The notes under the pieces: generated by a model
Database searches by the model: none
Seen by the model: only the letters and a program-made list of their open reading frames with translations
What the model was told of the DNA's origin: nothing
Made by a program: the position numbers and the translations under genes
Source of the DNA: Phyllobacteriaceae bacterium
GTDB taxonomy: Bacteria > Pseudomonadota > Alphaproteobacteria > Rhizobiales > Rhizobiaceae
Assembly (NCBI GenBank): GCA_002708825.1
Contig: PAPF01000040.1
Span: forward strand, 30,360-94,359
Reading direction: 5' to 3'
DNA length: 64,000 bases
Shown: positions 9,329-18,002 of the stretch, in pieces
Layout of the letters: each line of letters starts with the position of its first letter
Numbering within the stretch: the stretch's first letter is position 1

Positions 9329-10101
9329 GGGATCCGCCCCGTCAGGTAATACGCGGTCAGGCCGATCCACTCCCTCAGGCCCAGCGTCAGTTCGTCAAGT
9401 GCGTCGACAGGCGCCCGGCGCGCCATGCCGAGCCCCGCAGGCCCTGGTGTCCGGTAATCGACCGGCCACGGCGTGACCGCAAAGCCGGCCTGGCGGAACA
9501 GCGCCATGGAGCGCGGCATGTGAAAGGCCGAGGTGACGAGCAGCCATGTCTCGCCCTCTTTTGGCTCCAGCAGATCGTAGCTGTAGCGGGCGTTTTCCTC
9601 TGTATTGCGCGAACGGTTCTCCAGCACCAGCCGCGCCCACTCCACGCCCAGCGCGGTCATCAGCCTTTCGGCGCTGTCGGCGTCCCCCTCGCCTTGGACG
9701 ATCAAGGCGCCGGAACCGCCGGAAATCACCAGTTTCGCCTGCGGATAGCGGCGCGCCAGGATCGCGCCCTCGACAAAACGGTCGCCCGCATCCTCCAGTT
9801 CGTGCCCGCCGCGCGCCAGGTTGACGGCTCCGGCCATGCCACCGCCCAGCACGATGATCCCCGTGACCGTTTCGGGCGCCGGGTCGGGCCGGACGAAGCG
9901 TTCCTCCAGCGGATTGAGCAGCACCTGGCCGGCATTTGTCCAGCCGCCCGCGACGAGCAGGAAAAGCCCGAGCGATGACATGACGATCGCCCCGCGCCGC
10001 CAGTTCATGAGCGCGGCCAGGGCCGTCGCCAGCATGATGAGGAAAAGCAGGCCCAGAGGCTGGATGACAAACCAGGCGATCTTCGACAGGTAGAAGAACA
10101 A
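9307..10101 (-). CDS. YdcF/ElyC/SanA family protein (DUF218)
   Basis: DUF218 proteins are envelope-associated; ElyC and SanA affect cell-wall precursor use or barrier function in enterobacteria. Two N-terminal membrane helices (about residues 1-28 and 36-58) precede a periplasmic Rossmann-like domain. Family signatures are GIIVLGGG, LVISGGSG, ENRSRNTEENA and LLVTSAFHMPRS. The length of 264 residues fits the ElyC-type subgroup. It lies 6 bp downstream of the mechanosensitive-channel gene on the same strand, so they are probably one transcript. The exact substrate is unknown. Confidence 0.88.
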   Translation of the reverse strand: MFFYLSKIAWFVIQPLGLLFLIMLATALAALMNWRRGAIVMSSLGLFLLVAGGWTNAGQVLLNPLEERFVRPDPAPETVTGIIVLGGGMAGAVNLARGGHELEDAGDRFVEGAILARRYPQAKLVISGGSGALIVQGEGDADSAERLMTALGVEWARLVLENRSRNTEENARYSYDLLEPKEGETWLLVTSAFHMPRSMALFRQAGFAVTPWPVDYRTPGPAGLGMARRAPVDALDELTLGLREWIGLTAYYLTGRIPQLFPSP

Positions 10102-10107
10102 TGGCGC

Positions 10108-11463
10108 CTAGTCCTTCTGCCGCCGGCCGCGCCGTGGCGCGGCTTTCGCCGGCGCCGTGGCTGCGTCACGAATATCCACCGGTGTACGCATGATCACCTC
10201 GCGATGCGGGTACGGAATGCCGACACCGTTCTCCTTGAAGGCATCCCACAACGCCATCATCACCGCGCCGCGGACGTTTGTCAGGCCCGCTTGCGGGTCG
10301 GCAATCCAGAAACGCAGCACGAAATCGAGCGAACTGTCACCGAAGCCGGTCAGCCAGCAAACCGGAGAGGGATGCGACTGGACGCGCGGCGCCGCCCCCT
10401 TGCAGGCTTCGACGGCCAGCTTCGAGACCTCGTGCGGATCGGAATCGTAGGATACCCCGAACTCCACGTCGAGACGCACAAGCTGGTCGCTGAACGACCA
10501 GTTGACCACGCGGTTCGTGATGAATTCCTCGTTCGGGATCAGGTATTCCCGCCCGTCGCGCGTGACAACGGAAACGAACCGGGCCCGCAATTCGCGGATC
10601 CAGCCGAAGGTCTCATTGAGCGAGATCGTGTCGCCCGGTTTGATCGACCGGTCGAGCAGGATGATGATTCCGCTGATGAAGTTGGAGACGACCTTCTGCA
10701 GTCCGAAACCGAGGCCCACGCCCACCGCGCCCGAAAACACGGTCAGTGCCGTCAGGTCGATCCCCAGCGAAGACAGCGCCACCGCGCCGGCCAGCAGCAC
10801 CAGCATGATCTTGACGATCTTGCCGAGCAGCACGCGCAGCGATGGAGTCAGGTCGTCGCTCAGTTGCAGGCGCCGGTCGATGAAGTTCCCGAATGCCGTG
10901 GCGAGCCACAGCGTCGCGCCGAGGGCGAACAGCGCCTGCAGGGCGAACCATGCCGAGATGCGGGTCTTGCCGACGCTCAGTGCGAGGCTGTCGAGCATCG
11001 ACTGGATCTGCCCGGAGACGCCCAGCACGATGATCGCCGCCCAGATCCAGCCGGCATACGCGACCAGCCGCGCCAATGTCCGGTTGCGAATGACCCGCGA
11101 GAGCACCGATATCACCAGCCAGAGCGAGGCCAGCGACAGGATGAGTTCGATCAGCCAGGAACGGCTCGGCCATGTTGCCGCCCGCATCACCGCGAGCGTC
11201 AGCGCCATGGCCAGCACGAAGATGACCCATTCGGTGCGGCGCAACAGCGCCACGATCATGCGCAGCAGACCCGGATTGCCCCGGATGCGCCGCGCACGAT
11301 CTTCCAGCGCGGGCTCGACCCTCAGCGAGATGAGCCAGGCCACCAGGAACACCCAGGCGGCAATCGCCAGCTGGATGCCGGTCCACACGGGATCCATGGA
11401 GCCGATCAGCCCTTCGATGTGCCGCGCCGCGGCAGAAAGCAGATCGGCGACCGTTTCGCTCAT
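10108..11463 (-). CDS. Mechanosensitive ion channel, MscS family
   Basis: This is a small-conductance mechanosensitive channel that releases solutes on hypo-osmotic shock. Several hydrophobic helices occupy about residues 20-265, more than the three of E. coli MscS. The pore-lining and beta-domain signature follows: VGVGLGFGLQKVVSNFISG, IKPGDTI and an IPNEEF-NRVVNWS segment. The last 20 or so residues are basic and low-complexity. The start overlaps the end of the upstream aldo/keto reductase gene by four bases (ATGA), indicating translational coupling, and the YdcF-like gene follows. Confidence 0.92.
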   Translation of the reverse strand: MSETVADLLSAAARHIEGLIGSMDPVWTGIQLAIAAWVFLVAWLISLRVEPALEDRARRIRGNPGLLRMIVALLRRTEWVIFVLAMALTLAVMRAATWPSRSWLIELILSLASLWLVISVLSRVIRNRTLARLVAYAGWIWAAIIVLGVSGQIQSMLDSLALSVGKTRISAWFALQALFALGATLWLATAFGNFIDRRLQLSDDLTPSLRVLLGKIVKIMLVLLAGAVALSSLGIDLTALTVFSGAVGVGLGFGLQKVVSNFISGIIILLDRSIKPGDTISLNETFGWIRELRARFVSVVTRDGREYLIPNEEFITNRVVNWSFSDQLVRLDVEFGVSYDSDPHEVSKLAVEACKGAAPRVQSHPSPVCWLTGFGDSSLDFVLRFWIADPQAGLTNVRGAVMMALWDAFKENGVGIPYPHREVIMRTPVDIRDAATAPAKAAPRRGRRQKD

Positions 11464-12290
11464 GCGGCATCCCAGACGGGAGAAAAGTCGAAATTGCAGA
11501 TGCGCTCATTGCGATCGCGGAGCGCCGAGATGGCGGCCATTTCCTCCTCCGACAGGGCGAAGTCGAAAACGGCGAGGTTCTCGGCAAGCCTTTCGGGCCG
11601 CGATGTGCGGGGAATGGCGATGACGCCCTTCTGCTGGACGTGCCAGCGCAACACGACCTGACCGGGTGTGCGCCCATGCGCCGCTGCCGCGTCGCGCACC
11701 GCCGGCTCCTCGAACAGGGTGCCGCCGCGATAAAGCGGGCAATAGGAGGTCATGGCCATCCCGTTGGCCGCCAGCATGGCCTTCATCTTTTCCTGGTTCA
11801 GGTAGGGATGATGCTCGACCTGGTTGCAGACCAGCGGCGCTTCGCTCAATTCGATGGCTTGGGCCAGAAGCGGGGTCGTAAAGTTGGAAACCCCGATATG
11901 CCGCGTCATGCCGGAGGATTTCACCGCATTCAGCGCACGAATCGAATCGGCAAGCGGAATGGCCGGATTCGGCCAGTGGATCAGGAACAGGTCGACCTGG
12001 TCCACGCCGAGCCGCTTGAGGCTGGCCTCGGCCGAACGTTGCAGGTCGCCATCGCCGATATCGGTGAACCACACCTTGGTCGTCAGGAAATAATCCTCGC
12101 GCGGGAGGCCGGAAGCGCGCAAGCCCTCCCCGACCGCTTCCTCGTTGCGGTACATCGCGGCCGTATCCACATGGCGGTAGCCCACGCGCAATGCTTCGGC
12201 CACCATGCCGGCGCAATGATCGCCTTCCAGGGTCCACGTTCCCATGCCGATGGCCGGAATGGCAGCACCCTTCGCCTCAACTCTGTGCAT
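11460..12290 (-). CDS. Aldo/keto reductase
   Basis: This is an NADPH-dependent oxidoreductase of the AKR superfamily with a TIM-barrel fold. The catalytic tetrad is visible: Asp and Tyr in DTAAMYRNEEAVG, Lys in TTKVWF, and His in LIHWPNP. The later segments GVSNFTTPLL and CNQVEHHPYL fit the 2,5-diketo-gluconate-reductase-like group, as does the length of 276 residues. The physiological substrate cannot be told from sequence. It is the first gene of the likely unit with the channel and YdcF-like genes, and it diverges from the acyltransferase gene. Confidence 0.92.
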   Translation of the reverse strand: MHRVEAKGAAIPAIGMGTWTLEGDHCAGMVAEALRVGYRHVDTAAMYRNEEAVGEGLRASGLPREDYFLTTKVWFTDIGDGDLQRSAEASLKRLGVDQVDLFLIHWPNPAIPLADSIRALNAVKSSGMTRHIGVSNFTTPLLAQAIELSEAPLVCNQVEHHPYLNQEKMKAMLAANGMAMTSYCPLYRGGTLFEEPAVRDAAAAHGRTPGQVVLRWHVQQKGVIAIPRTSRPERLAENLAVFDFALSEEEMAAISALRDRNERICNFDFSPVWDAA

Positions 12291-12355
12291 GTTTCATTCA
12301 CTCCTTCGTTCATTGCGATTGACCGGGACGCACCCGGTTGAAATACCTGTCATTC

Positions 12356-13342
12356 ATGATCGAAACGCAGTCTATGGCATCGGGGGCGACGGGCAAGGGC
12401 CGCATTGCGGCTATCGATGCGGCGCGCGCCATCGCGCTCGCGGCCATGGCCGTCTATCACTTTACCTGGGACCTGGAATTCTTCGGCTATGTGGAAGCCG
12501 GAACGGCGGCAAGCGGCGGCTGGAAGCTCTTTGCCCGCTGCATTGCCGGTTCCTTCCTTGCCCTGGCGGGCATGGGCCTGGTGCTCGGCCATTCTCAAAC
12601 GGTGCGATGGCGCTCCTATCTGAAACGGCTGGCCCGCGTGGCCGCCGCCGCCGCCGCGATCACGCTGGTCACCTGGTTCGCCATGCCGGACACCTTCATC
12701 TTCTTCGGCATCCTGCACCAGATCGCGCTGGCCGGCATCCTCGGCCTGGCATTCCTGCGGCTGCCGTGGTTTGCCACCGCTCTCGCGGCGGCGGCGATCA
12801 TCGCCCTGCCCCTGGTCTTTCGCGATCCGGCCTTTGCCGCGCCCTGGCTGCGCTGGACGGGGCTGGCACCATTCCCCCCGAACTCCAACGACTACGTCCC
12901 CGTCTTCCCGTGGTCGGGTGTCGTACTGGCCGGCATGGCGCTGGCGCAACTGGGCCTCGCGCGCGGCTGGTTCGAGGCTCTCCGCCAGACGCGGTTGAAT
13001 GCACGCGTGCCGGCATGGCTTGCCTGGCCGGGCCGTCACAGCCTCGCGGTCTACCTGCTCCATCAGCCGCTGCTCATCGCCCTTGTCTGGACCTGGGCAC
13101 AGGTTTTTCCTCCGGCGATCACCATCGGCGATGCGCGGCCCGGCTGCGAGGCGCAATGCATGCAGACCAACGACGAAGCCTTTTGCCGGGCATGGTGCCT
13201 TTGCGTGCTTGACGAACTGGATGCGCGCGGCATGCTCGCACCTGCACTGGGCGGCCGGCCGTCACCGGATGCGCAGGACGCCATCGAAACCGCGCGCGCC
13301 ATCTGCCAGGCGCGAACTGGAACGGGAGAACAATCACGATGA
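12356..13342 (+). CDS. Membrane acyltransferase-like protein (DUF1624/HGSNAT-like) with Cys-rich tail
   Basis: This 328-residue membrane protein resembles the DUF1624 group related to heparan-alpha-glucosaminide N-acetyltransferase. The family start motif RIAAIDAARAIAL is followed by AVYHFTWDLEF and about seven hydrophobic helices to residue 250. The acyl acceptor is unknown. A soluble tail of about 70 residues contains two CX3C motifs (Cys264/268 and 277/281) plus Cys283. The ATG at 12356 is used; TTG 12338 and ATG 12374 are alternatives and none has a strong ribosome-binding site. The 3' end overlaps the next gene by four bases. Confidence 0.8.
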   Translation: MIETQSMASGATGKGRIAAIDAARAIALAAMAVYHFTWDLEFFGYVEAGTAASGGWKLFARCIAGSFLALAGMGLVLGHSQTVRWRSYLKRLARVAAAAAAITLVTWFAMPDTFIFFGILHQIALAGILGLAFLRLPWFATALAAAAIIALPLVFRDPAFAAPWLRWTGLAPFPPNSNDYVPVFPWSGVVLAGMALAQLGLARGWFEALRQTRLNARVPAWLAWPGRHSLAVYLLHQPLLIALVWTWAQVFPPAITIGDARPGCEAQCMQTNDEAFCRAWCLCVLDELDARGMLAPALGGRPSPDAQDAIETARAICQARTGTGEQSR

Positions 13343-13821
13343 CCGGCGATCTGGAACGCCCCAACCGGATACCCTGGCCGCCGCTCCTCTATGGCGCGGC
13401 CATCCTCGCGGCCATCGGCGCGCAATTCGTGCTGCCGCTCGGTCTCGGCTGGATCCCGCGTCCCTTTTCCGACATCCTGTTCGCCATCGGATGGCTGGTG
13501 ATTGCCGGCGCGCTGGCGCTGGATTTCGCTGCCATGGCGGCCATGCGCAAGGCGCAGACGACAATCCTTCCCCACAAGCGCTCCGATCACCTTGTCAGTT
13601 CCGGTCCCTTCAGGATCACTCGCAACCCCATCTATCTTGGTAATACCATGCTGATGATCGGTGTGGGCCTTGTCTCCGGCATTGCCTGGTTCATCGTGCT
13701 GGCTTTCGTGGCCGCCTTCGCCACGCAGAAGCTCGCCATCGAACGCGAGGAGGCGCATCTGACCCACCGTTTCGGCAAGCCCTACCGCGATTACATGAAA
13801 AAGGTGCGCCGCTGGATCTGA
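13339..13821 (+). CDS. Isoprenylcysteine carboxyl methyltransferase family protein
   Basis: This 160-residue integral membrane protein has four or five hydrophobic helices and the C-terminal ICMT/PEMT signature: GPFRITRNPIYLG, then a hydrophobic helix, then EREEAHLTHRFGKPYRDY. Such proteins bind S-adenosylmethionine through the RNPIY and EE segments. The bacterial substrate is generally unknown, because prenylated proteins are rare in bacteria. The start lies inside the end of the acyltransferase gene (ATGA overlap), so the two are translationally coupled and probably modify the same lipid or envelope target; that last step is inference. Confidence 0.88.
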   Translation: MTGDLERPNRIPWPPLLYGAAILAAIGAQFVLPLGLGWIPRPFSDILFAIGWLVIAGALALDFAAMAAMRKAQTTILPHKRSDHLVSSGPFRITRNPIYLGNTMLMIGVGLVSGIAWFIVLAFVAAFATQKLAIEREEAHLTHRFGKPYRDYMKKVRRWI

Positions 13822-13852
13822 CTGGCCGGGGGAACCGGCACACTTGGCAGCG

Positions 13853-14239
13853 TCAGGTGCTCACGCCCAGTTCCGCCATGCGCTCCAGGCAGGCCTCCTC
13901 GGCCCGGTCGAGTTCGGCCAGCGTTTCCTCCAGGTCGCGCCGCTTCTGACGCAATTCCTCTCGCCGTTCCTCGATCTTGGCGATGATCGTCTTCAATTGC
14001 CCGCCCTCGCCGGGCGGTTCGCGGTACATCTGGATGATGTCGCGAATCTCGGCGATGGAAAATCCGAGCCGCTTGCCCCGCATGATCTGCTTGATCAGGT
14101 GCCGGTCGGCCGGCCGGTAAAGGCGCGTGCGTCCGCGCCGGAACGGCTGGATCAGACCCTCGTCCTCGTAGAAGCGCAGGGTCCGGGTGGACACGCCGAA
14201 TTCCTTGGTGAGTTCCGTGATTGTATAGAATTCGCGCAT
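13853..14239 (-). CDS. MerR-family transcriptional regulator, LiuR-like
   Basis: The 128-residue protein has an N-terminal winged helix-turn-helix (ITELTKEFGVSTRTLRFYED) and a FRRGRTRLYRP wing, followed by a dimerisation coiled coil at about residues 80-118. No cysteine pair for metal sensing is placed as in CadR or SoxR. The sequence resembles regulators of branched-chain amino-acid or fatty-acid catabolism (LiuR type). No catabolic gene is adjacent, so its regulon must lie elsewhere or differ. A candidate operator lies 48 bp upstream, suggesting autoregulation. Confidence 0.88.
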   Translation of the reverse strand: MREFYTITELTKEFGVSTRTLRFYEDEGLIQPFRRGRTRLYRPADRHLIKQIMRGKRLGFSIAEIRDIIQMYREPPGEGGQLKTIIAKIEERREELRQKRRDLEETLAELDRAEEACLERMAELGVST

Positions 14240-14286
14240 GCTTGCAGCCCGTTCACGATGACATCTTGGGACAAGTCTGCATAACC

Positions 14287-14302
14287 TTTACGTAAAAGTC
14301 AA
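14287..14302 (-). promoter_or_regulatory. Candidate LiuR-type MerR operator
   Basis: The minus strand reads TTGACTTTTACGTAAA, within one base of TTGACGTTTACGTAAA, the form I recall for LiuR-type sites in alphaproteobacteria. It lies 48-63 bp upstream of the MerR gene start, a position suited to autoregulation. The consensus comparison is from memory. Confidence 0.5.
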
Positions 14303-14340
14303 ATAGGCCTGCCCGCTTCCGCGAAGAAGCTGCAGCCTGC

Positions 14341-15762
14341 TCAGCCAAGCCCGAACCACCACGCCGCCAGGGCCAGGAATGCGAAGAAACCGACGACATC
14401 CGTCACCGTCGTCACGAAAACGCCCGAGGCAATCGCCGGATCGGCGCCGACCCTGTCGAGCAGAAGCGGTATCAGTATGCCGGCCAGCGCCGCGGCCAGC
14501 ATGTTGATGACCATGGCCATGGCGATCACGGCGCCAAGGCCCGGACTGGAGAACCACAGCGCCGCCACCACGCCGATGATGATGGCGAAGAGGACGCCGT
14601 TCAGCATGCCGACCATCGTCTCGCGCCGGATGACCCGGCCGGCATTGTAGATGTCGATGTCCTTGGTGGCGAGCGCGCGCACCGCCACCGTCATGGTCTG
14701 CGTGGCGGCATTGCCCCCCATGGAGGCGACGATCGGCATGAGCACGGCCAGCGCCACCATCTGTTCGATGGTCGCGTCGAACAGGCCGATCACCAGCGAT
14801 GCCAGCACGGCCGTGCCGAGATTGATCAGCAGCCAGAGAAAGCGCGACCGGGTGGCTTCGGCCACGCTGTCGGAGAGTTCCTCGTCACCGACGCCGCCCA
14901 TGCGCTTGATGTCTTCCTCGGCCTCCTGCTGGATGACGTCGACGACGTCGTCAATGGTCAGCACGCCGACAAGCCGTTCGTTCTCGTCCACCACGGCAGC
15001 CGACAGCAGGTCATATTGCTCGAAGACCTGCGCCGCCTCTTCCTGGTCCATCGTTGCCGGGATGGCATGGCGCGTCTCGTGCATCACCTCCTCGACCTTG
15101 GTGCCGCGCTGCGTGCGCAGGATGCGGTCGAGGTTGACCGCGCCCACCAGCCGGAAGGTCGGGTCGATGACGAAGATCTGCGAGAAACTGTCTGGCAGGT
15201 CCTTGTCCTCGCGCATGTAGTCGATCGTCTGCCCGACCGTCCAGAACGGCGGCACGGCGACGAATTCCGACTGCATGCGCCGGCCGGCCGTTTCTTCCGG
15301 ATAATCGAGCGAACGGCGCAGCCGGATGCGCTCGGTGAACGGCAGCTTGGAAAGGATCTCTTCCTGGTCGGCCTCTTCGAGGTCTTCCAGGATGTAGACC
15401 GCGTCGTCGGAATCCAGTTCCTGGACGGCCTGCGCGATCTGGTCGTTGGGCAGCGATTCGACGATCTGGAGGCGGATCGCCTCGTCCACCTCGGTCAGCG
15501 CGGCGAAGTCGAAGTCCGTGCCCAGCAGTTCCACCAGCGCCCTGCGCTGGTCCGGGATCAGCGCTTCGAGGAGGTCCGCCAGTTCCGATTCATGGAGTTC
15601 GCTCGCGTCACGCTTGAGCGTGACGGTATCGCGGTCGGCGATCGCCGCGCCGATATGCGCCAGGTAGGACGCGCGCACATAGCCTTCATCGTCGTAGATG
15701 TCGGCATCGTTCAGGCCCTCCCCGGCGTCATCCGGGACTTTTTCGATCTCTTCGTCTGACAC
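14341..15762 (-). CDS. mgtE: Magnesium transporter MgtE
   Basis: MgtE is a dimeric Mg2+-gated magnesium channel of the inner membrane. An acidic N-terminal superhelical domain (about residues 20-150) is followed by two CBS domains (about 155-275), a plug helix and five membrane helices (about 305-473). The signature AVLMPIVASMGGNAATQT lies in the second membrane helix. I chose the GTG at 15762 because GGAGG stands five bases before it. ATG at 15774 overlaps that ribosome-binding site, and ATG at 15783 is another option. No magnesium riboswitch was recognised upstream. Confidence 0.94.
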   Translation of the reverse strand: MSDEEIEKVPDDAGEGLNDADIYDDEGYVRASYLAHIGAAIADRDTVTLKRDASELHESELADLLEALIPDQRRALVELLGTDFDFAALTEVDEAIRLQIVESLPNDQIAQAVQELDSDDAVYILEDLEEADQEEILSKLPFTERIRLRRSLDYPEETAGRRMQSEFVAVPPFWTVGQTIDYMREDKDLPDSFSQIFVIDPTFRLVGAVNLDRILRTQRGTKVEEVMHETRHAIPATMDQEEAAQVFEQYDLLSAAVVDENERLVGVLTIDDVVDVIQQEAEEDIKRMGGVGDEELSDSVAEATRSRFLWLLINLGTAVLASLVIGLFDATIEQMVALAVLMPIVASMGGNAATQTMTVAVRALATKDIDIYNAGRVIRRETMVGMLNGVLFAIIIGVVAALWFSSPGLGAVIAMAMVINMLAAALAGILIPLLLDRVGADPAIASGVFVTTVTDVVGFFAFLALAAWWFGLG

Positions 15763-15916
15763 CCCGCCCTCCATCCGACTCACGCATCCACGACCCTGTC
15801 TAGAGCAACATTTTCACCGATTGAAGGCACGGGACCGGTGTTTTCGCGCGGGAAACGAAACTGCCTGCCTCCAAATCCCGTATCAAGGACTCATGATAGA
15901 CCGGAGGGAGGCTGCC

Positions 15917-16351
15917 ATGCCCGCTGCCACGAACCGCAGGGTGTTCCTGCTCGCTGCCGCCGCTGTCTTGCTCGCAGCGCCTGCCATGGCGCAGACGCAG
16001 GATGAAATCACCGCTGCGCAGTCGGCCATTGCCGGGCAGATGGAGGCCTTCCTTGCCGATGACGGGGCCGCCGCCTATTCCTATGCCGCGCCCAATATAA
16101 GGCGGTTGTTCCCGACCGTGGACGGATTCATGGGCATGGTCGACAGCGGCTACCAGCCCGTGCGCCGCCCGTCTTCCTATGCCTTCGGCAAGTCGATCCC
16201 GCTTGGCACAGGCGATTTCCTGCAGGAGGTGCTGATCACGGGACCTGACGGCAAGGGATGGCGAGCCCTCTACCGGATGCAGTTGCAGCCTGACGGCTCC
16301 TGGAAGATCGCCGGCGTGTCGCTGAAATCGGCGGACCTGCCGTCCGCCTGA
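15917..16351 (+). CDS. DUF4864 domain exported protein
   Basis: A typical signal peptide (RRVFLLAAAAVLLAAPAMA, cleavage near residue 25) precedes a compact domain of about 120 residues. The motifs AAYSYAAPNIRRLFP, FGMV-like FMGMVDSGY and WRALYRMQLQPDGSWKIAG are characteristic of DUF4864, an NTF2-like fold by resemblance. Function is unknown. GGAGGGAG six bases before the ATG at 15917 fixes the start; an earlier ATG at 15893 lies upstream of this site. The stop codon directly abuts the stop of the convergent DUF2177 gene. Confidence 0.85.
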   Translation: MPAATNRRVFLLAAAAVLLAAPAMAQTQDEITAAQSAIAGQMEAFLADDGAAAYSYAAPNIRRLFPTVDGFMGMVDSGYQPVRRPSSYAFGKSIPLGTGDFLQEVLITGPDGKGWRALYRMQLQPDGSWKIAGVSLKSADLPSA

Positions 16352-16768
16352 TCAGTTCGCCTGGGAAACGAAGCCGAAGGTACGCAGGGCGAGGAAGGCC
16401 ATGCCGGAGGACAACGCACCCACGAACACGCCCCAGCTTGTGTCCGTCACGGCGACCACGGGATCATAACCTTTCAGCACCGCAAGGTTGGTGCCGTTAT
16501 AGGTCAGGTAGGTAAACAGCCCGAACAGGGCGCCATTGATCACCGCCGTGGACAGCAGGCCAGAACTCATCGCCGGAACGAGCGCGAACCACACAAGCCC
16601 GGCCACCCAGATCACGTAGAACACGGCGGCAACGCCGAAGCGCGGCTGGTCCAGAAGAAGCCCGTCCATCCGGCTCCAGTAGAAGTTCTTGGCGACATAG
16701 CCCAGCCAGATGAAATCGAGGATCAGGAAGACCGCCATGGCGGCGAGGTAGGCGACAGCGTATTTCAC
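16352..16768 (-). CDS. DUF2177 family membrane protein
   Basis: The 138-residue protein has four hydrophobic helices and the family motifs FLILDFIWLGYVAKNFY, a VFYVIWVAGL helix, GALFGLFTYLTYNGTN and TDTSWGVFVG. Function is not established. The best start is the GTG at 16768, preceded by AAGGAG at 8-bp spacing. No in-frame ATG lies near it except one at 16798 upstream of the ribosome-binding site. It converges with the DUF4864 gene, and tgt lies upstream on the same strand. Confidence 0.87.
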   Translation of the reverse strand: MKYAVAYLAAMAVFLILDFIWLGYVAKNFYWSRMDGLLLDQPRFGVAAVFYVIWVAGLVWFALVPAMSSGLLSTAVINGALFGLFTYLTYNGTNLAVLKGYDPVVAVTDTSWGVFVGALSSGMAFLALRTFGFVSQAN

Positions 16769-16871
16769 CGTGGTTGCTCCTTCAGGCGATGTCTGCAACC
16801 GGAATACGCGCTCTGCGGGGCGGCGGTTCTGTCGGACGCCCTAAAAACGCAAGCAGATTGCGGGGCCGGCC

Positions 16872-18002
16872 TCACAACGGCGCCAGGTCGCCCCTCTCCC
16901 AGCCTGCCTGCGTCTGCGCCATGTAGTCGCCATACCTCCCGGCCTCGATGGCGTCGCGTGCGCCCTGCATCAACCGCTGGTAATAGGCCAGGTTGTTCCA
17001 GGTCAGCAGCATCCCGCCCAGCGCTTCGCCCGAGCGCACGAGGTGATGAAGGTAGGCTCGCGAATAGTCGCGTGAAGCGGGGCAATCGCTGTCCGGGTCC
17101 AGCGGGCGCGGGTCCTCGGCATGGCGCGCATTGCGCAGGTTGATCTTGCCGAAGCGCGTATAGGCCAGCCCGTGCCGACCGGCGCGCGTCGGCATCACGC
17201 AATCGAACATGTCGATGCCCCGCGCCACCGATTTCAGGATGTCGTCCGGAGTGCCGACCCCCATGAGGTAGCGCGGCTTTTCGCCGGGCAGCACCGGGCA
17301 GACGGCGTCCAGCATCTCCAGCATCACCGCCTGCGGCTCGCCCACAGCCAGCCCGCCCACGGCATAACCCTTCAGGTCCATGGCCTTCAGCGCTTCGGCG
17401 GAGCGCACCCGCAGCGCCGGCACGTCGCCTCCCTGCACGATGCCGAACATCGCCTTGCCGGGCTGGTCGCCGAACGCCGTCTTGCAGCGCTCCGCCCAGC
17501 GCAGCGACAATTCCATGGCGCGCTCCACGTCGCCGGCCTCGGCGGGCAGGCGGATGCACTCGTCAAGCTGCATCTGGATATCGGAATCAAGCAGCCCCTG
17601 GATCTCGATGGAGCGCTCGGGCGTCATCTCGTATTTCACGCCGTCGATATGCGACTTGAAGGTCACGCCGCGTTCGTCGAGCTTGCGCAGCGCGGCCAGC
17701 GACATGACCTGGAAGCCGCCGCTGTCGGTGAGGATGGGATGCGGCCAGCGGGCAAATTCATGCAGGCCGCCCAGTCGCGCCACGCGCTCGGCACCGGGCC
17801 GGAGCATGAGGTGATAGGTATTGCCGAGAATGATGTCGGCGCCGAGGTCGCGCACCTGGTCCATGTACATGGCCTTCACCGTGCCGCCCGTGCCGACCGG
17901 CATGAAGGCCGGTGTGCGGATGGTGCCGCGCGGCATGGTGATCTCGCCGCGCCGCGCACCGCCGTCCGTGGCAAGGAGAGTGAAGGTGAATTCGCTGCTC
18001 AT
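16872..18002 (-). CDS. tgt: tRNA-guanine transglycosylase
   Basis: TGT exchanges guanine-34 of Asp, Asn, His and Tyr tRNAs for preQ1, the first tRNA-bound step of queuosine synthesis. The 376-residue protein has the TIM-barrel motifs [12 protein letters not shown], with the general-base Asp, and [12 protein letters not shown], with the nucleophilic Asp. The zinc site is unusual: where the family has CXCXXC, this protein reads DPDSDCPAS, keeping only one cysteine before SRAYLHHL. The ATG at 18002 gives the normal N-terminus MSSEFTFTL. queA lies 472 bp upstream on the same strand. Confidence 0.95.
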   Translation of the reverse strand: MSSEFTFTLLATDGGARRGEITMPRGTIRTPAFMPVGTGGTVKAMYMDQVRDLGADIILGNTYHLMLRPGAERVARLGGLHEFARWPHPILTDSGGFQVMSLAALRKLDERGVTFKSHIDGVKYEMTPERSIEIQGLLDSDIQMQLDECIRLPAEAGDVERAMELSLRWAERCKTAFGDQPGKAMFGIVQGGDVPALRVRSAEALKAMDLKGYAVGGLAVGEPQAVMLEMLDAVCPVLPGEKPRYLMGVGTPDDILKSVARGIDMFDCVMPTRAGRHGLAYTRFGKINLRNARHAEDPRPLDPDSDCPASRDYSRAYLHHLVRSGEALGGMLLTWNNLAYYQRLMQGARDAIEAGRYGDYMAQTQAGWERGDLAPL

